Below are positions 31,785-32,487 of a stretch of DNA of 32,487 bases, in pieces; positions within the stretch are counted from its first letter, which is position 1, and every line of letters begins with the position of its first letter. The DNA lies in the NCBI GenBank assembly GCA_017405765.1, contig JAFQZS010000022.1, positions 1 through 32,487 of the forward strand. The letters run 5' to 3'. A model generated the notes under the pieces. It did not search any database, was not told the origin of the DNA, and saw nothing but the letters and a program-made list of their open reading frames with translations. The translations under genes and the position numbers were made by a program. This stretch comes from Clostridia bacterium (GTDB taxonomy: Bacteria; Bacillota; Clostridia; Oscillospirales; RGIG577).

Positions 31785-32240
31785 CTATTTATCCATCCTA
31801 GCTTGAGATTTTTTCTTATCAATTGAAAGATCGCCAGTTGGAGAAACATAAAAGAACAAAGTATCCTGGGACACCTTTCTGCCCAGTCCATCTCGCAATA
31901 TTCCACGTACTTTATAGGAACCGGAGTTCAAAGTTGAGCAGTCGATCTGGAAACAGTTGTTAGACTGATAGTCTTGAGAAGCGATAGCATGGTCATTTTT
32001 ACTATCCTTCAATACTATCCATGCATACTGATTACCTTTGGAAACAACGCTAAGGTTAGTCAGCTTGATCACAGCCCCCTCACAGCTATATGTTACTTCA
32101 AGAAAATCTCTTTCTCTTCTTGGACAAATGACATGACGCGCCATAGTACGTTCACTATCAACAATAATCGTATGATTATTTGAAACTTCAAAAAACAGGA
32201 CATCACAAGACTGCTTATTCTTCTTTTCATTGGCGGGTTG
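31785..32240 (-). pseudogene. 5'-truncated beta-sandwich protein gene interrupted by IS30-type element
   Basis: The frame is open from the transposase stop (TGA at 32241-32243) through NKQSCDVLFFEVSNN and on to the stop at 31785, without a start codon until ATG 32144 (MARHVICPRR). Conserved-looking residues upstream of that ATG show that the real N-terminus has been cut off. The remaining part has one beta-sandwich-like module (IKLTNLSVVSKG ... GSYKVRGILRDGLGRKVS ... LFFYV), similar in style to the modules of the downstream gene. It lies 38 nt upstream of that gene, so both probably belonged to one operon. Function unknown. Confidence 0.6.
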
Positions 32241-32265
32241 TCAAGTCAAGTGCAACAGTTGGTCT
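32231..32265. repeat. Probable terminal inverted repeat end of the IS30-family element
   Basis: The stretch GGCGGGTTGTCAAGTCAAGT at 32232-32251 overlaps the transposase stop codon and resembles IS30-type ends, in which the repeat lies immediately after the transposase. The partner end is outside the window, so the exact boundary and target duplication cannot be set. Confidence 0.4.
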
Positions 32266-32487
32266 GAAAAGACCTCATAGGGAGTTGACCAATTAAGGCA
32301 TTTGCGGGGTCTTAGGTTTATCAGTGCAACAAATCGGGATAATTCATCATCAGTCATGTCGCCTAAGTCTCTGTGTTTAGGTATGAATTGACGCAGCAAT
32401 CCATTGGTATTCTCATTTGACGGTCTTTCCCACGGCGAATGCGGATGTGCGAAGTAAACCTTTGTATTAAGATCACTTTCCATACCG
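32241..32487 (-). mobile_element. IS30-family transposase, C-terminal part (gene runs off the right edge)
   Basis: The visible 81 residues carry the end of the DDE integrase core: KVYFAHPHSPWERPSNENTN followed by GLLRQFIPK, with the catalytic Glu in SNENTNG. The C-terminal block ALINLRPRKCLNWSTPYEVF is diagnostic for IS30 transposases. It ends at TGA 32241 inside the presumed terminal repeat. The gene is read leftward, and the interrupted beta-sandwich gene lies just downstream in the same frame. Nothing visible is broken, so the element may be active; the N-terminal helix-turn-helix lies outside the window. Confidence 0.93.

Overview
The window looks like chromosomal DNA of a gut-type anaerobic member of the Clostridia (Oscillospirales/Ruminococcaceae-like). 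The evidence is a mid-GC composition with very frequent ATA isoleucine codons, strong AGGAGG ribosome sites, consensus TTGACA/TATAAT promoters, and families typical of this class: DUF4364, an EF-G paralogue with a DTPGY motif, an aldo-keto reductase with two 4Fe-4S clusters, and a PF04392-type ABC transporter. No rRNA, tRNA or CRISPR array was seen. Taxonomy is inference from gene content only.

Layout. Positions 1-362 hold the C-terminal end of a surface-protein-like gene with an in-frame TAA where a Tyr codon is expected. Next come a leftward metallo-hydrolase/DUF4364 pair (429-1884) and a 1053-residue cyclic-di-GMP protein with REC, degenerate GGDEF, EAL, membrane sensor and intact GGDEF (2208-5369). 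These are followed by a PAP2-like membrane protein and a TetR regulator, an FeS aldo-keto reductase and a divergent nitroreductase, and valS. A cupin precedes a three-gene ABC transporter for a small, possibly aromatic, solute (12017-14953). Then come an NAD(P)H oxidoreductase with an MmcQ/YjbR-EVE protein, an EF-G paralogue, an ApbE/kinase-like/cysteine-peptidase-like operon (19247-21711), a pyrB fused to the zinc module of PyrI, and a rightward run of small genes (23010-25126) that includes two proteins with atypical codon use.

The most striking region is 25290-30120: five consecutive paralogous short-chain dehydrogenases, each followed by its own hairpin terminator. The array has at least three promoters. 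The first carries a palindrome (TACCACA/TGTGGTA) in its spacer. The promoters of copies 4 and 5 share a different element (TTAGTT-N5/6-TTAACT) just downstream of the start point. Copies 1-3 appear to depend on one promoter with partial termination between genes. Copy 5 has strongly biased codons that suggest high expression. All five keep the Asn-Ser-Tyr-Lys tetrad and an Asp predicting NAD(H) preference, so they are likely functional and may differ in substrate.

From about 30130 to the right edge the DNA becomes AT-rich. It holds leftward genes resembling surface-glycan accessory proteins (alpha/beta-hydrolase fold plus beta-sandwich modules). One is frameshifted, and another is cut at its 5' side by an IS30-family element whose transposase runs off the window.
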